Source: Buchnera aphidicola (Pemphigus immunis)
Lineage (GTDB): Bacteria > Pseudomonadota > Gammaproteobacteria > Enterobacterales > Enterobacteriaceae
Direction of reading: 5' to 3'
Assembly (NCBI RefSeq): GCF_964059115.1
Contig: NZ_OZ060408.1
Span: 372,001-436,000, forward strand
Length of the DNA: 64,000 nt
The notes under the pieces are model-generated. The model was not told where the DNA came from. It saw only the letters and a program-made list of their open reading frames with translations, and ran no database searches. The position numbers were made by a program, and so were the translations under genes. Of the stretch, positions 1 through 9,509 are shown piece by piece; the first letter of the stretch is position 1; each line of letters starts with the position of its first letter.

Positions 1-828
1 AGAATCAAATGTTACACCTTTACCAATTAAAACAATTGGTTTACTAGCTTTATCATAACTACCATTATATTTAATTACTGACATACAAGGTTTATTTTTT
101 GAACCTTTCCCCACATATAAATAAGCATTCATTCCTAAATTTTTAAGTGTTATTTCATCTATAATTTCTATTATTATTTTTTTGTTATTCTTTTTTACTA
201 AATTTTGTGATTTGATCTCTAAATAACTTGGCGTACAAATATTCGGTGGTAAATTAGCAAGATCTTTTGCTATTTTTATTCCTTGATTAATAATGAATCC
301 GTGTTTTATTGCTACTTCTCCAGAAATCATTTCCGATTTCTTATATATATTAAAAAACATATTGTGTAACACAATATTTTCTTTTTTTTGTTCATTTTTT
401 AATATACTAAAATCGTATAAAGCACTATCAATTACTTCTACAGCAACTCTAATCTTCCAATACATGTTTCTATTTTTCACATATAAATCATTTAAAAAAC
501 ATACCGCTTCTGTAGCAGATGTATTTTTTAAAATTTTAATACTGTTAAATATTACCTTTCTATAATTTCTTTCATCAAACTCTGATTCTTTTCCACACCC
601 AATCAATAAAACACGCTCAGAAAAAACATACGGAACATGATACAATAACAGTGATTGATTTATTCTTCCATTTAATTCACCCGACATAATAAATTTATTA
701 ATATATCCTTGACTAATTTCGTCTAATTGTTTAGTAGAAAATGGTAATTTTTTATCTTCAAAAACACCTACAATAAGACATTCATTTTTTAATTTTTCTA
801 TACTTAAATAATTTATATGAAATTTCAT
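1..828 (-). CDS. pepA: Leucyl aminopeptidase (cytosol aminopeptidase A), 5' part; runs off the left edge
   Basis: Minus-strand reading frame open from an ATG at 828 down to base 1, giving residues 1-276 of about 500; the 3' half lies outside the window. The frame aligns with E. coli PepA throughout: an N-terminal segment with ERVLLIGCGKE and EAVCFLNDLYVK, then AKDLANLPPNIC and VLIGKGVTFDS at the edge. Lys270 and Asp275, two metal-site residues of the M17 family, are the last ones visible and keep the E. coli numbering. The family is a hexameric two-metal exopeptidase that recycles peptides in the cytoplasm. The gene is divergent from argI. Whether the metal site is complete cannot be judged here. 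Confidence 0.95.
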   Translation of the reverse strand, partial: MKFHINYLSIEKLKNECLIVGVFEDKKLPFSTKQLDEISQGYINKFIMSGELNGRINQSLLLYHVPYVFSERVLLIGCGKESEFDERNYRKVIFNSIKILKNTSATEAVCFLNDLYVKNRNMYWKIRVAVEVIDSALYDFSILKNEQKKENIVLHNMFFNIYKKSEMISGEVAIKHGFIINQGIKIAKDLANLPPNICTPSYLEIKSQNLVKKNNKKIIIEIIDEITLKNLGMNAYLYVGKGSKNKPCMSVIKYNGSYDKASKPIVLIGKGVTFDS

Positions 829-1336
829 AATATACACCTAAATATATACTTATAAAATATTTTATATTATTACAGAATATCAATTAATTTACTAAAAAAA
901 TATATTTCTAAAAAAGATTACTTTTTAATTAATGATATATGTTATTTTTTTAAATTAATTGATCAAATATATATATTAATATATATTTAATAATAATCAC
1001 TATATTTTAAAATGTTTCTTTAAATCAAATATTAAAAATATAAATTTAACATATAAAAATTAAAAATATAATTTTATTTTTTATAAAAATTATTTATCAA
1101 AAATTTGATAGACTGAATAATTTTAAATACATAATAGTAAATATATCAAATATAATCATATTTAAAAATATCGACTAAAATAGTAAAATTAGTTAATTAT
1201 TTTTAAAATGCTAACATTTTTAATAAAAATTGTATATATTTCACTTTTAAAGAATAATTTAATAAAATATGTATATATATAACATATATCAAATTATTAA
1301 CCACTGATACTAAAAATAAGTAGGTAGATATTTAAT
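829..1336. other. Gene-free divergent intergenic region pepA/argI
   Basis: 508 bases of about 85% AT or more between the divergent starts of pepA and argI. It must hold both promoters, but the sequence is so AT-rich that many -10-like hexamers occur and I cannot select one. No convincing hairpin, RNA gene or remnant reading frame was seen. A weak Shine-Dalgarno-like GTAGGTAG lies just upstream of the argI ATG. Confidence 0.6.
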
Positions 1337-2356
1337 ATGTCAACTTTATATAACCGCAGTTTTCTCAGATTATTAGATTTTAAAAATTCAGAAATACAAT
1401 ATTTAATTAATTTATCTTCTAAATTAAAAAAATTAAAAAAAAATGAAAAAGAAACCCAATATTTGAAAAAAAAAAATATTGTTTTAATCTTTGAAAAAGA
1501 ATCAACCAGAACCAGATGTGCATTTGAAGTAGCAGCTTTTGATCAAGGAGCTAATGTAACTTATTTAGGACCTGGTAATACCCATCTAGGATATAAAGAG
1601 TCCATTATAGATACAGCAAAAGTACTAAGTCGTATGTATCATGGAATAGAATATAGAGGACATAATCATAATATAATCAATATCTTAGCTAAATTTGCTA
1701 CAATTCCAGTATGGAACGGATTGACAGATCAATTTCATCCTACTCAAATATTAGCAGATTTGTTAACTATGCAAGAAATACTACCTAAAAAAAAATTAAG
1801 AGAAATTAGTTGTGCTTATGTAGGTGATGCTAATAATAATATAAGCAATACTATGTTAGAAGCAGCAGCTATTACTGGACTAAATTTAAGACTAGTAGCT
1901 CCTAAACAATGTTGGCCTAACAAGCAATTTTTTTCTCAATGCCGATTAATGTCAAAAGAAAACAAAGGTACCATACTATGCACTGAAAACGTTGAAGAGG
2001 GCGTAAAAAATGTAGATTTTATATATACAGATGTTTGGGTATCTATGGGAGAATGCGATAAATTATGGACAGATAGAATTCAATTACTAAAAAAATACCA
2101 AATAAATAACAATATGATTAAATTAACTAAAAACAAAAATGTTAAAATATTACATTGTCTACCTGCTTTTCACGATAAAAATACTATTTTAGGGAAAAAA
2201 ATATCAGAAAAATTTAATTTATGTTCAGGAATAGAAATTACTCATTCGATATTTGAAAAACATTCAAATACTATTTTTGAACAATCTGAAAATAGATTGC
2301 ATACTATAAAAGCCATCTTGATTGCTACTCTCATAAAAAATAATTATTCTTGTTAA
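1337..2356 (+). CDS. argI: Ornithine carbamoyltransferase
   Basis: Condenses ornithine and carbamoyl phosphate to citrulline in arginine biosynthesis; cytoplasmic trimer. The 339 residues compare with 334 in E. coli. The carbamoyl-phosphate motif STRTR is at 56-60, HPTQ at 134-137, the ornithine-loop motif DVWVSMGE at 232-239, and HCLPA with the catalytic cysteine at 273-277. The C-terminal helix [11 protein letters not shown] is also present. In E. coli two paralogues exist (argF, argI); the position next to the ridA locus marks this one as argI. Arginine is an essential amino acid that an aphid symbiont supplies, which fits retention. pyrBI, which follow in this chromosomal neighbourhood in relatives, are absent downstream. 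Confidence 0.97.
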   Translation: MSTLYNRSFLRLLDFKNSEIQYLINLSSKLKKLKKNEKETQYLKKKNIVLIFEKESTRTRCAFEVAAFDQGANVTYLGPGNTHLGYKESIIDTAKVLSRMYHGIEYRGHNHNIINILAKFATIPVWNGLTDQFHPTQILADLLTMQEILPKKKLREISCAYVGDANNNISNTMLEAAAITGLNLRLVAPKQCWPNKQFFSQCRLMSKENKGTILCTENVEEGVKNVDFIYTDVWVSMGECDKLWTDRIQLLKKYQINNNMIKLTKNKNVKILHCLPAFHDKNTILGKKISEKFNLCSGIEITHSIFEKHSNTIFEQSENRLHTIKAILIATLIKNNYSC

Positions 2357-2843
2357 TCTTTTTTAAAAATAAAATTAATAACTGAAATTTTTTTTAAATT
2401 ATTAAAATTAAATAAAAAATATGGTATATTTAACATAATAAAATTTAAGAAAATTTTTATATTATTCAGAACAAACAATATAAAAATGTATTATAAATAC
2501 TCTTTCATTTTTTAATTTAATAAAAACAGCACAAAAGTTTGATTAAAAAATTATTTTAATTTTTTTAATTTAAAATTTTATATATATTTCAAGACATTAT
2601 TGATAATAATTAAATAATAATCTAAAATAGTTCATATTTTCTATACAATTAAAAAATTATATTTTTAATAAAAACTATAAAAATTATTATTTTCTTAATA
2701 ATATATATTTAACATATTCTATATATATAAATATATATCATTATATATATTTTATTCATATATAAAATAATAAATAAATTTTCAATAACGTAATATATTA
2801 TATTCTAATGTAAATCATTAACTCAATAAGAAACAGGATATAC
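2357..2843. other. Gene-free gap at the expected pyrB-pyrI position
   Basis: 487 bases of AT-rich sequence between argI and ridA. In E. coli, ridA directly follows pyrI in the pyrLBI-ridA unit, so aspartate transcarbamoylase would be expected immediately upstream of ridA. I see no ORF or recognisable PyrB/PyrI fragment in either strand. The last bases include an AGGA ribosome-binding site for ridA. Confidence 0.6.
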
Positions 2844-3233
2844 ATGTTAATTCCAATATTAACCAAAAATGCTCCTCAACCGATAGGACCATACTCTCAA
2901 GCTATAAAAATAGGAAAATTACTGATTTTATCAGGACAAATTCCCATTAATTTAGAATCTGGAAAAATAGAAAAAGACATTATTAAACAAACAAAAACCA
3001 CTTTAAATAATATTTTATCAATAGTAAAATCTTCTGGATTTAAAATAGAAAACATCGCTAAAACAACTATTTTTTTAACAGACATTAATCAACTAGAAAT
3101 TGTAAATACAGTTTATGAAAAATTTTTTTTGAAACATAAAATAACTACTTTTCCAGCAAGATCGTGTGTACAAGTATCAGCATTACCTAAAAATGTAAAA
3201 ATTGAAATAGAAGCTTTAGCTATATCTAATTAA
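2844..3233 (+). CDS. ridA: RidA family enamine/imine deaminase (YjgF/YER057c)
   Basis: Hydrolyses reactive enamine/imine intermediates made by PLP enzymes such as threonine dehydratase, protecting other PLP enzymes; cytoplasmic trimer. The 129 residues match E. coli RidA (128) end to end. The family signature PARSCVQVSALPKNVKIEIEA is near the C terminus, including the arginine that binds the substrate carboxylate (in PARSC). GPYSQA is at about 17-22. The ATG is preceded by ACAGGA at a normal spacing. In E. coli it ends the pyrBI unit; here those genes are missing and ridA stands alone, so it probably needs its own promoter in the preceding gap. Confidence 0.95.
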   Translation: MLIPILTKNAPQPIGPYSQAIKIGKLLILSGQIPINLESGKIEKDIIKQTKTTLNNILSIVKSSGFKIENIAKTTIFLTDINQLEIVNTVYEKFFLKHKITTFPARSCVQVSALPKNVKIEIEALAISN

Positions 3234-3320
3234 AAAATGTGATACTATTCATCAAGAAATTATAAATTTATAAAAATATTTTTTAAAATTCATTTTTATA
3301 TTCATTAATTATATAAAAAA

Positions 3321-3339
3321 TATGCCACAAAGTGGCATA
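3321..3339 (-). terminator. Rho-independent terminator of deaD
   Basis: A perfect 8-bp stem (TATGCCAC 3321-3328, GTGGCATA 3332-3339) with a 3-base loop. Read on the minus strand it is followed at once by a TTTTTT run, 19 bases past the deaD stop. On the plus strand (after ridA) there is no U-tract, so termination should mainly serve deaD. Confidence 0.85.
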
Positions 3340-3357
3340 AATAAAATTAACAACTTA

Positions 3358-5157
3358 TTAAATATTACGACGACGAAATGAGAAATGATTTTTATTATCT
3401 CGGCGAATTCCTCTGGAATTTACGTAACGTTCATTACGTCTGCGAACATCTAAATGGTCTCCGACACCACGTATAGTTTTTCTATTGGAAACGCTATAAT
3501 GATCACGATTTAATAGTTTTAAATTGATTTGTTTATTAAGAATACGAGTACGAATTAAACGTTGTAATAAATCTTTAGACATACCAAAAGGTAATTCAAC
3601 TGTAGAATAAGAAGAAAATAATTTTATATTACCAATTTGACGACTACTAATATTCCCTTCATTAGCAATAGCACCAACTATATGTCGAACTTCCACACCA
3701 TCATCACGACCAACATCAATCTTATACAAATCAATATTTTTATTATGTCCTCGACGATCACGACGCATTTTATTAATTCTAACATTATCGCAGCGACGAT
3801 CTTCATAAGAATTAAAACTTTCATTTTTTCGTATTATAGAATCAGGTTTAACAATTAAAGATCTTTCTCCTTGAGCTATTTTTAACAAAGCTGCTGCTAA
3901 ATTCTTTAAATCCAATTCACTTTCTGGTTGTATTTTACATAATAAAGCACGATAATCCTTTAAATCTTTACTTTCTAATTGTTTTTCTACTTTTTTTGCA
4001 AATTTTTCAAGACGACGTTGACTTAATAATTCAGTTGTTGGTAAATTTACTTCTGTAATACTTAATTTCATTGTACGTTCTATATTTCTTAATAAACGAC
4101 GTTCTCTATTTTCAACAAATAACAAAGCTCTTCCAGTTCTTCCAGCTCTCCCTGTACGACCAATTCTATGGACGTATGATTCAGAATCCATAGGAATATC
4201 GTAATTTATAACGAAACTAATACGATCTACATCCAAACCACGAGCTGCAACATCCGTCGCTATTAAAATATCTAAACGTCCATTTTTCAATCTTGCTAAT
4301 GTTTGTTCACGTAAAGATTGATTCATATCCCCATTTAATGCCGCACTATTGTAACCATTTCTTTCTAAAGCTTCAGAAACTTCCAAAGTTGCATTTTTAG
4401 TTCTTACAAAAATAATAGTAGCTGAAAAATCTTCTACCTCTAAAAAACGTATCAATGCATCCGTTTTACGACCATACACCATCCAATAACTCTGTTTAAT
4501 ATCAGGACGAGTAGAAATGTTAGATTGAATACGTACTTCTTTAGGTTCTTTCATAAATCTACGTGAAATTCGACGAATAACATCAGGCATTGTGGCAGAA
4601 AATAATGCTGTTTGATGATTCGCTGGAATTTTAGCCATAATAGTTTCCACATCTTCTATAAAACCCATTCTTAACATTTCATCAGCTTCATCCAGAACTA
4701 AACTATGTAAATTAGAAAGATTTAAAGTTCCTCTTTTTAAATGATCTAATAAACGACCAGGTGTTCCAACAACAATTTGAGGTCCTTGACGAAGTGCTCT
4801 TAACTGCAATTCATATCTCTGTCCACCATATAATGCTAAAACTTGTATACCAGATATGTATTTTGAAAAACTTGAAAAAGCATCAGCTACTTGTACAGCT
4901 AATTCTCTAGTTGGAGCTAAAACTAAAATCTGTGGTGCTGTTAAAGATAATTTAATATTATTAAGTAAAGGTAATGAAAAAGCAGCTGTTTTTCCGCTAC
5001 CAGTTTGTGCCATACCTAATACATCTTTACCTAATAATAAATGAGGAATACAAGCTAATTGAATAGGAGAAGGTTTGATATACCCCATTTCATTTAACGC
5101 TTGAATAAGTTGAGAATTTAAACCAAGAGCAAAAAATGTATTTTCAGTGTGAGTCAT
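3358..5157 (-). CDS. deaD: DEAD-box ATP-dependent RNA helicase DeaD/CsdA
   Basis: Cold-shock RNA helicase for ribosome assembly and RNA decay. From the MTHTEN start it has 599 residues (E. coli 629). Visible parts: Q motif (KPSPIQ), Walker A AQTGSGKT at about 50-57, [20 protein letters not shown] at about 156-159, SAT at 187-189, then the second RecA domain with [11 protein letters not shown] and [12 protein letters not shown] DbpA-like RNA-binding domain ([14 protein letters not shown]) follows, ending in a shortened Arg/Asn-rich tail. Two ATGs are possible: 5166 lies only 3 bases from the AAGAGG ribosome-binding site, 5157 lies 12 bases from it. I prefer 5157 from homology (MTH start). nlpI, which lies between pnp and deaD in E. 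coli, is absent. Confidence 0.95.
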   Translation of the reverse strand: MTHTENTFFALGLNSQLIQALNEMGYIKPSPIQLACIPHLLLGKDVLGMAQTGSGKTAAFSLPLLNNIKLSLTAPQILVLAPTRELAVQVADAFSSFSKYISGIQVLALYGGQRYELQLRALRQGPQIVVGTPGRLLDHLKRGTLNLSNLHSLVLDEADEMLRMGFIEDVETIMAKIPANHQTALFSATMPDVIRRISRRFMKEPKEVRIQSNISTRPDIKQSYWMVYGRKTDALIRFLEVEDFSATIIFVRTKNATLEVSEALERNGYNSAALNGDMNQSLREQTLARLKNGRLDILIATDVAARGLDVDRISFVINYDIPMDSESYVHRIGRTGRAGRTGRALLFVENRERRLLRNIERTMKLSITEVNLPTTELLSQRRLEKFAKKVEKQLESKDLKDYRALLCKIQPESELDLKNLAAALLKIAQGERSLIVKPDSIIRKNESFNSYEDRRCDNVRINKMRRDRRGHNKNIDLYKIDVGRDDGVEVRHIVGAIANEGNISSRQIGNIKLFSSYSTVELPFGMSKDLLQRLIRTRILNKQINLKLLNRDHYSVSNRKTIRGVGDHLDVRRRNERYVNSRGIRRDNKNHFSFRRRNI

Positions 5158-5495
5158 GCAGTACATGTACCTCTTAAGTTAAAGATACCAGTTAATACAA
5201 TTTTCTATAAAAATTTATTTTGTTTAAAAGTGTACACTGTATAAAATGAAATAATAAAAATTAAAAACAATTTAAATAAAACTATCTACAATTATAAAAG
5301 AAATATGATAACAAATACATATAATATAAGAAAATTTATTTAATAAAAAATATATTAGATGTAATATTTATAATTAAAATTACTATAAATTTTTTATTCC
5401 AAATTAAAATATTTTTTAAAAAAATATTTTATATATATAAAATTTATATAAATATTTTTCAATACAATTATACATTGTTATCATTAGTAACATAT
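5158..5495. other. Gene-free spacer between pnp and deaD
   Basis: 338 bases, strongly AT-rich, where E. coli carries nlpI. No reading frame or NlpI fragment is recognisable. Only weak short stems occur just after pnp (for example ACAAT/ATTGT near 5460-5475), not good enough to call a terminator. Confidence 0.5.
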
Positions 5496-7577
5496 TTATT
5501 CAGCAGCTTTAATACTGAGACGTAAGCGCCCTTGTCTATCTACTTCTAATACTTTAACAGATACTATTTGATCTATTTGAAGATAGTTAGTTACTTTTTC
5601 CACTCTTTTTTCAGCTATTTGTGAAATGTGAACCAATCCTTCTTTTCCTATTCCAATAGATACAAAAGCTCCAAAATCAACTATCCGTGTTACTTTCCCG
5701 ATATAAATTTTACCTACTTCAATTTCAGCAGTAATTTCTTCAATCCTGCGGATAGCATTATTAGCTTTTTCTTTAATAGTTGCGGAAATTTTTACTGTAC
5801 CATCATCTTCAATCTCAATCGTTGTTCCTGTTTCTTCAGTTAACATACGAATGACAGATCCTCCTTTTCCTATAACATCCTTTATTTTTTCCGGATTAAT
5901 TTTTATTGTATGTATCCGTGGAGCAAATTCAGAAATATCAGTACGAGGATTTTTTAACGCTTTTCCCATAACATTCAAGATATGTAAACGGGCCCTTTTA
6001 GCTTGATATAATGCTAATTTCATTATATTACTTGTAATTCCTTCTATTTTAATATCCATTTGTAAAGCAGTAATACCTTCTTTTGTTCCTGCTACTTTAA
6101 AATCCATATCACCAAGATGATCTTCATCTCCTAATATATCAGATAATATAACATATTTATCACCTTCCTTTACTAATCCCATTGCAATACCAGCAATAGC
6201 AGAAGTTATCGGAACACCTGCATCCATCAAAGCTAACGATGCTCCACAGACTGAAGCCATAGAAGAAGATCCATTAGACTCAGTAACTTCAGATACTATT
6301 CGTACAGTATAAGGAAAATCTTCTATTTTTGGCATAACTGCTAATATACTACGTTTTGCAAGTCTTCCATGACCTATCTCACGTCTTTTCGGTGATCCTA
6401 TCATACCAATTTCACCTACAGAATAAGGAGGAAAATTATAATGGAAAAGAAAATTATCTGTTTTATCACCCAACAAATCATCTAAATTTTGGGCATCTCG
6501 AGATGTTCCCAAAGTTGTAGAAACTAGTACTTGTGTTTCACCTCTTGTAAATAAAGCAGAACCATGTGTTCGAGGTAAAATACCAGTTCGTACATCTAAA
6601 GCACGAATCATATCGTTTTCTCTTCCATCAATACGTACTTTTCCGTTTAAAATACGATCACGTACAACATTCCTTTCAATATCATAAAAAATATATTCAA
6701 TTTCAGATGTATCTGAAAAAATATTTTCATTCATTAAACGTTCTATTATACTATCTTTAATTAATTTAAGCTGTTCAAATCTTTCTTTCTTTTCAATAAT
6801 TTTATAAGCATTACTAATTTCATCTTTACATAATTCTAATATACGAAACTTTAAATGATCACTGATTGGTAATGTATTTACACTCCATGAAGATTTTCCA
6901 TATTCATTCGAAAAAGAACGAATATTTTCAATTACCACTTTCTGATGTTTATGTGCAAATAAAATAGCGTTAAGAATTTTATCTTCATTTAATATATTAG
7001 CTTCAGCTTCTACCATTAAGACAGCATTTTCTGTACCAGAAACAATTAAATCTAAACAACTCGATTTTAATTCATCTACAGTAGGATTTAAAATGTATTT
7101 ATTATTAATATATCCTACTCTAGCTGCACCAATAGGACCACTAAAAGGAATACCAGATAAACTTAATGCTGCTGATGCTCCAATAATCGATACTATATCA
7201 GGATGCACTTGAGGATTAACAGAAACTACAGTCGCTATTATTTGAATTTCATTAAAGAATGTCTTAGGAAATAAAGGACGAATAGGACGATCTATCAATC
7301 TTGCTATTAATATTTCGTTTTCACTAGGACGACCTTCTCTACGAAAAAATCCTCCTGGAATTCTTCCTGCAGCATAAGTTCTTTCTTGATAGTTAACAGT
7401 TAAAGGGAAAAAATTTTGTCCTATTTTTGGTATTTTTTCACCTACAATGGTAACAAATACAGCAGTATCGTCCATGCTAACCATTACAGCAGAAGTTGCT
7501 TGTCGTGCCATCATACCAGTTTCTAAAGTAACAGTATGCCGACCATACTGAAATTTACGAACAATAGGGTTTAGCAA
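5496..7577 (-). CDS. pnp: Polyribonucleotide nucleotidyltransferase (PNPase)
   Basis: Phosphorolytic 3'-5' exoribonuclease, core of RNA decay. Two RNase PH-like domains are followed by a KH domain ([15 protein letters not shown]) and an S1 domain ([16 protein letters not shown]). The catalytic segment [14 protein letters not shown] is intact. The frame is open to an ATG at 7613, but homology begins at [11 protein letters not shown], and the TTG at 7577 is preceded by AAGGAT at good spacing. E. coli pnp also starts with TTG at this exact codon. This start gives 693 residues; E. coli has 711, and only its Ala/Pro/Glu tail is missing here. It follows rpsO across a conserved terminator hairpin. 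Confidence 0.96.
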   Translation of the reverse strand: MLNPIVRKFQYGRHTVTLETGMMARQATSAVMVSMDDTAVFVTIVGEKIPKIGQNFFPLTVNYQERTYAAGRIPGGFFRREGRPSENEILIARLIDRPIRPLFPKTFFNEIQIIATVVSVNPQVHPDIVSIIGASAALSLSGIPFSGPIGAARVGYINNKYILNPTVDELKSSCLDLIVSGTENAVLMVEAEANILNEDKILNAILFAHKHQKVVIENIRSFSNEYGKSSWSVNTLPISDHLKFRILELCKDEISNAYKIIEKKERFEQLKLIKDSIIERLMNENIFSDTSEIEYIFYDIERNVVRDRILNGKVRIDGRENDMIRALDVRTGILPRTHGSALFTRGETQVLVSTTLGTSRDAQNLDDLLGDKTDNFLFHYNFPPYSVGEIGMIGSPKRREIGHGRLAKRSILAVMPKIEDFPYTVRIVSEVTESNGSSSMASVCGASLALMDAGVPITSAIAGIAMGLVKEGDKYVILSDILGDEDHLGDMDFKVAGTKEGITALQMDIKIEGITSNIMKLALYQAKRARLHILNVMGKALKNPRTDISEFAPRIHTIKINPEKIKDVIGKGGSVIRMLTEETGTTIEIEDDGTVKISATIKEKANNAIRRIEEITAEIEVGKIYIGKVTRIVDFGAFVSIGIGKEGLVHISQIAEKRVEKVTNYLQIDQIVSVKVLEVDRQGRLRLSIKAAE

Positions 7578-7683
7578 AATAACATCCTTAATATATAATT
7601 TTTTAATAACCAATTCAACCTAATAGATATGATTAAATTTCAAATTGAAATAGACATATATTGTCATGATTTATTATATCAGC

Positions 7684-7706
7684 AAAAGGGCTAATTTAGC
7701 CCTTTT
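7684..7706 (-). terminator. Terminator/attenuator between rpsO and pnp
   Basis: Perfect 9-bp stem (AAAAGGGCT 7684-7692, AGCCCTTTT 7698-7706) with a 5-base loop. It sits between rpsO and pnp, where E. coli also has a partial terminator at the end of rpsO. On the minus strand the stem itself ends in TTTT but no long T-run follows, which suits read-through into pnp. Confidence 0.8.
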
Positions 7707-7784
7707 AAAAAACGGTATATCCTTAAAAATATTATATTATTGATTGCATAAAATTAGTCGATCAATATTTGAAATATTTAACTT

Positions 7785-8054
7785 TTAACGACGAAGTTGC
7801 AAGGACTCAAGAATATCATTGTAACGAACCAGATCCTTTCTTTTTAAGTAATTTAATAACTTTCTACGTTTAGAAACCATTTTTAATAAACCCCGTCGCC
7901 CAGAATGATCTTTTTTATGCATTAAGAAATGATTTTGTAAACTATTTATTTGGGAAGTTAACAATGCTACTTGTACTTCGGATTTTCCACTATCTTTATC
8001 ATTGAATCCATATTTTTGAAATATTTTTTTCTTTTCTGTTTCAGAAAGAGACAT
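7785..8054 (-). CDS. rpsO: 30S ribosomal protein S15
   Basis: Primary 16S rRNA-binding protein of the 30S platform. The start at 8054 gives 89 residues ([10 protein letters not shown]...), exactly the E. coli length. It is preferred over an upstream ATG at 8066 because GGAG lies six bases before it. Conserved blocks are [34 protein letters not shown] and [12 protein letters not shown]. Gene order truB-rpsO-pnp is as in E. coli. S15 autoregulates by a leader pseudoknot in E. coli; I could not demonstrate that fold here. Confidence 0.97.
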   Translation of the reverse strand: MSLSETEKKKIFQKYGFNDKDSGKSEVQVALLTSQINSLQNHFLMHKKDHSGRRGLLKMVSKRRKLLNYLKRKDLVRYNDILESLQLRR

Positions 8055-8131
8055 TTTATGCTCCATACATTAAAGTAAATGATGTATAATATCTTAATTT
8101 ATTTTACATTACTCTAATTAATATCAATACA

Positions 8132-9052
8132 TTATTTAATAATAGATAATAACCTTATTGGTTTTACACAACTTTGATTATAACTTTTACCTAATCCAAT
8201 AAATTTATTTTCTTCCATTACCCGTACTAATTGATTTTTATAATTATGAAAATATTGAATCTCTTGCCCTTTTTTAAAAAAAAACGCAACTTCACCAGAA
8301 ATAGAAATCTTAGGAAATGAAGCAATAGGAGAATCAACAGGCATTAAAAAATCAAATATATTTTTTTTTCCAATTAAGTTATTGTTTTTTGTTAATGAAT
8401 ACAATGTATTTAACGCAATCATTTTGCTAATTGGATAACATCCAACTTGTAAACGACGTAATAACGTTACATGTGCACCACAACCTAATAATTCTCCTAA
8501 ATCATCAATTATGGTACGAATATACGTCCCTTTAGAACATTTTATTTCTAATTCAAAAAAATTTTTTCTTCTATTAATACATTTTAATTGATATATCACA
8601 ACTGTTCTTTTTATACGAGGTATATAAATTCCTTTTCTTGCATACTTATATAATGGTATTCCTTTATATTTTATAGCAGAATATAAAGGAGGTAATTGTT
8701 TAATTTTCCCTTTAAAATGATTTAACGCTTTTTTAAATTCATTATCAGTAAAAGAAATTGAACGAATTTTTGTTATTCTACCGTCAGAATCAAAAGTTGT
8801 TGTCGATTCACCTAATTTAGCAATCACTCTATAATATTTATCAGAATCAATTGAATATTGTGCAAATTTAGTAGCTTCCCCAAAACAAATTGGTAACATA
8901 CCTGTAGCAAGAGGATCTAAAGATCCTGTATGACCAGCTTTTTTAATATCAAATAACTTTTTTATTTTCTGTAAAACATTATTAGAAGACAAACCAGAAG
9001 GTTTATCTACCAATAACACTCCATTCATACAATTAAATTTGGGGAAAAACAT
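8132..9052 (-). CDS. truB: tRNA pseudouridine(55) synthase
   Basis: Makes pseudouridine 55 in the T-loop of tRNAs. It has 306 residues (E. coli 314). The catalytic aspartate is D46 in GHTGSLDPLATGM, and the motifs NGVLLVDKPSG, SDKYYRV and KCSKGTYIRTII are present, the last with the active-site arginine region. The C-terminal PUA-like part is retained. The start codon directly abuts the stop of rbfA, so the two are translationally linked in the nusA-infB-rbfA-truB-rpsO-pnp order known from E. coli. Confidence 0.96.
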   Translation of the reverse strand: MFFPKFNCMNGVLLVDKPSGLSSNNVLQKIKKLFDIKKAGHTGSLDPLATGMLPICFGEATKFAQYSIDSDKYYRVIAKLGESTTTFDSDGRITKIRSISFTDNEFKKALNHFKGKIKQLPPLYSAIKYKGIPLYKYARKGIYIPRIKRTVVIYQLKCINRRKNFFELEIKCSKGTYIRTIIDDLGELLGCGAHVTLLRRLQVGCYPISKMIALNTLYSLTKNNNLIGKKNIFDFLMPVDSPIASFPKISISGEVAFFFKKGQEIQYFHNYKNQLVRVMEENKFIGLGKSYNQSCVKPIRLLSIIK

Positions 9053-9454
9053 TTATTCCCCTTTATCATGATCAATAATATTAAAACATTTTTTTTCTTT
9101 ATTGATTACACTGGAAAGAATATTAGATATTTTAATACCATTAGCAAATGAATCATCATAAATAAAAAATAATTTTGGTGTCATACGTAATTTTATTTTC
9201 TTGCTTAATAATTTTCTAATAAAACCAGTGGCATTATTTAAAATTTTAATAGTTTCTGTAATAATAATTTTTTTTTTATCATTTAAAAAAGTAACAAAAA
9301 TTTTAGCATATTTACAATCAGGAGATAAAAGAACCTCAGATACTGTTATCATTGTATTTAAACGAGGATCTCTTAATGAATATTGGATAATAAACGACAA
9401 TATTTTCTTTAATTCTTGGGCTACTCTAGAAGAACGGCTAACTTCTTGCAACAT
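9053..9454 (-). CDS. rbfA: 30S ribosome-binding factor A
   Basis: Late 30S maturation factor that binds near the 16S 5' helix; single KH-like domain. It has 133 residues, the E. coli length. Matching segments are RVAQELKKILSFIIQ, DPRLNTMITVSEV, KYAKIFVTFLNDKK and ATGFIRKLLSKKIKLRMTP. The acidic E. coli tail is replaced by a short Lys/Asp stretch. It sits between infB and truB; truB starts on the base after its stop. Confidence 0.94.
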   Translation of the reverse strand: MLQEVSRSSRVAQELKKILSFIIQYSLRDPRLNTMITVSEVLLSPDCKYAKIFVTFLNDKKKIIITETIKILNNATGFIRKLLSKKIKLRMTPKLFFIYDDSFANGIKISNILSSVINKEKKCFNIIDHDKGE

Positions 9455-9509
9455 AATATATTCTCTAAATTATCTTTTTTTAAAATTTCTTTTATTCAAT
9501 AATAGTAAT

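Noticed and set aside
1113..1130. TGAAT...ATACA resembling half an ArgR box upstream of argI
   Set aside because: Only one half-site fits, and the surrounding AT-rich sequence produces such matches by chance. Reduced symbionts of this type generally lack argR.
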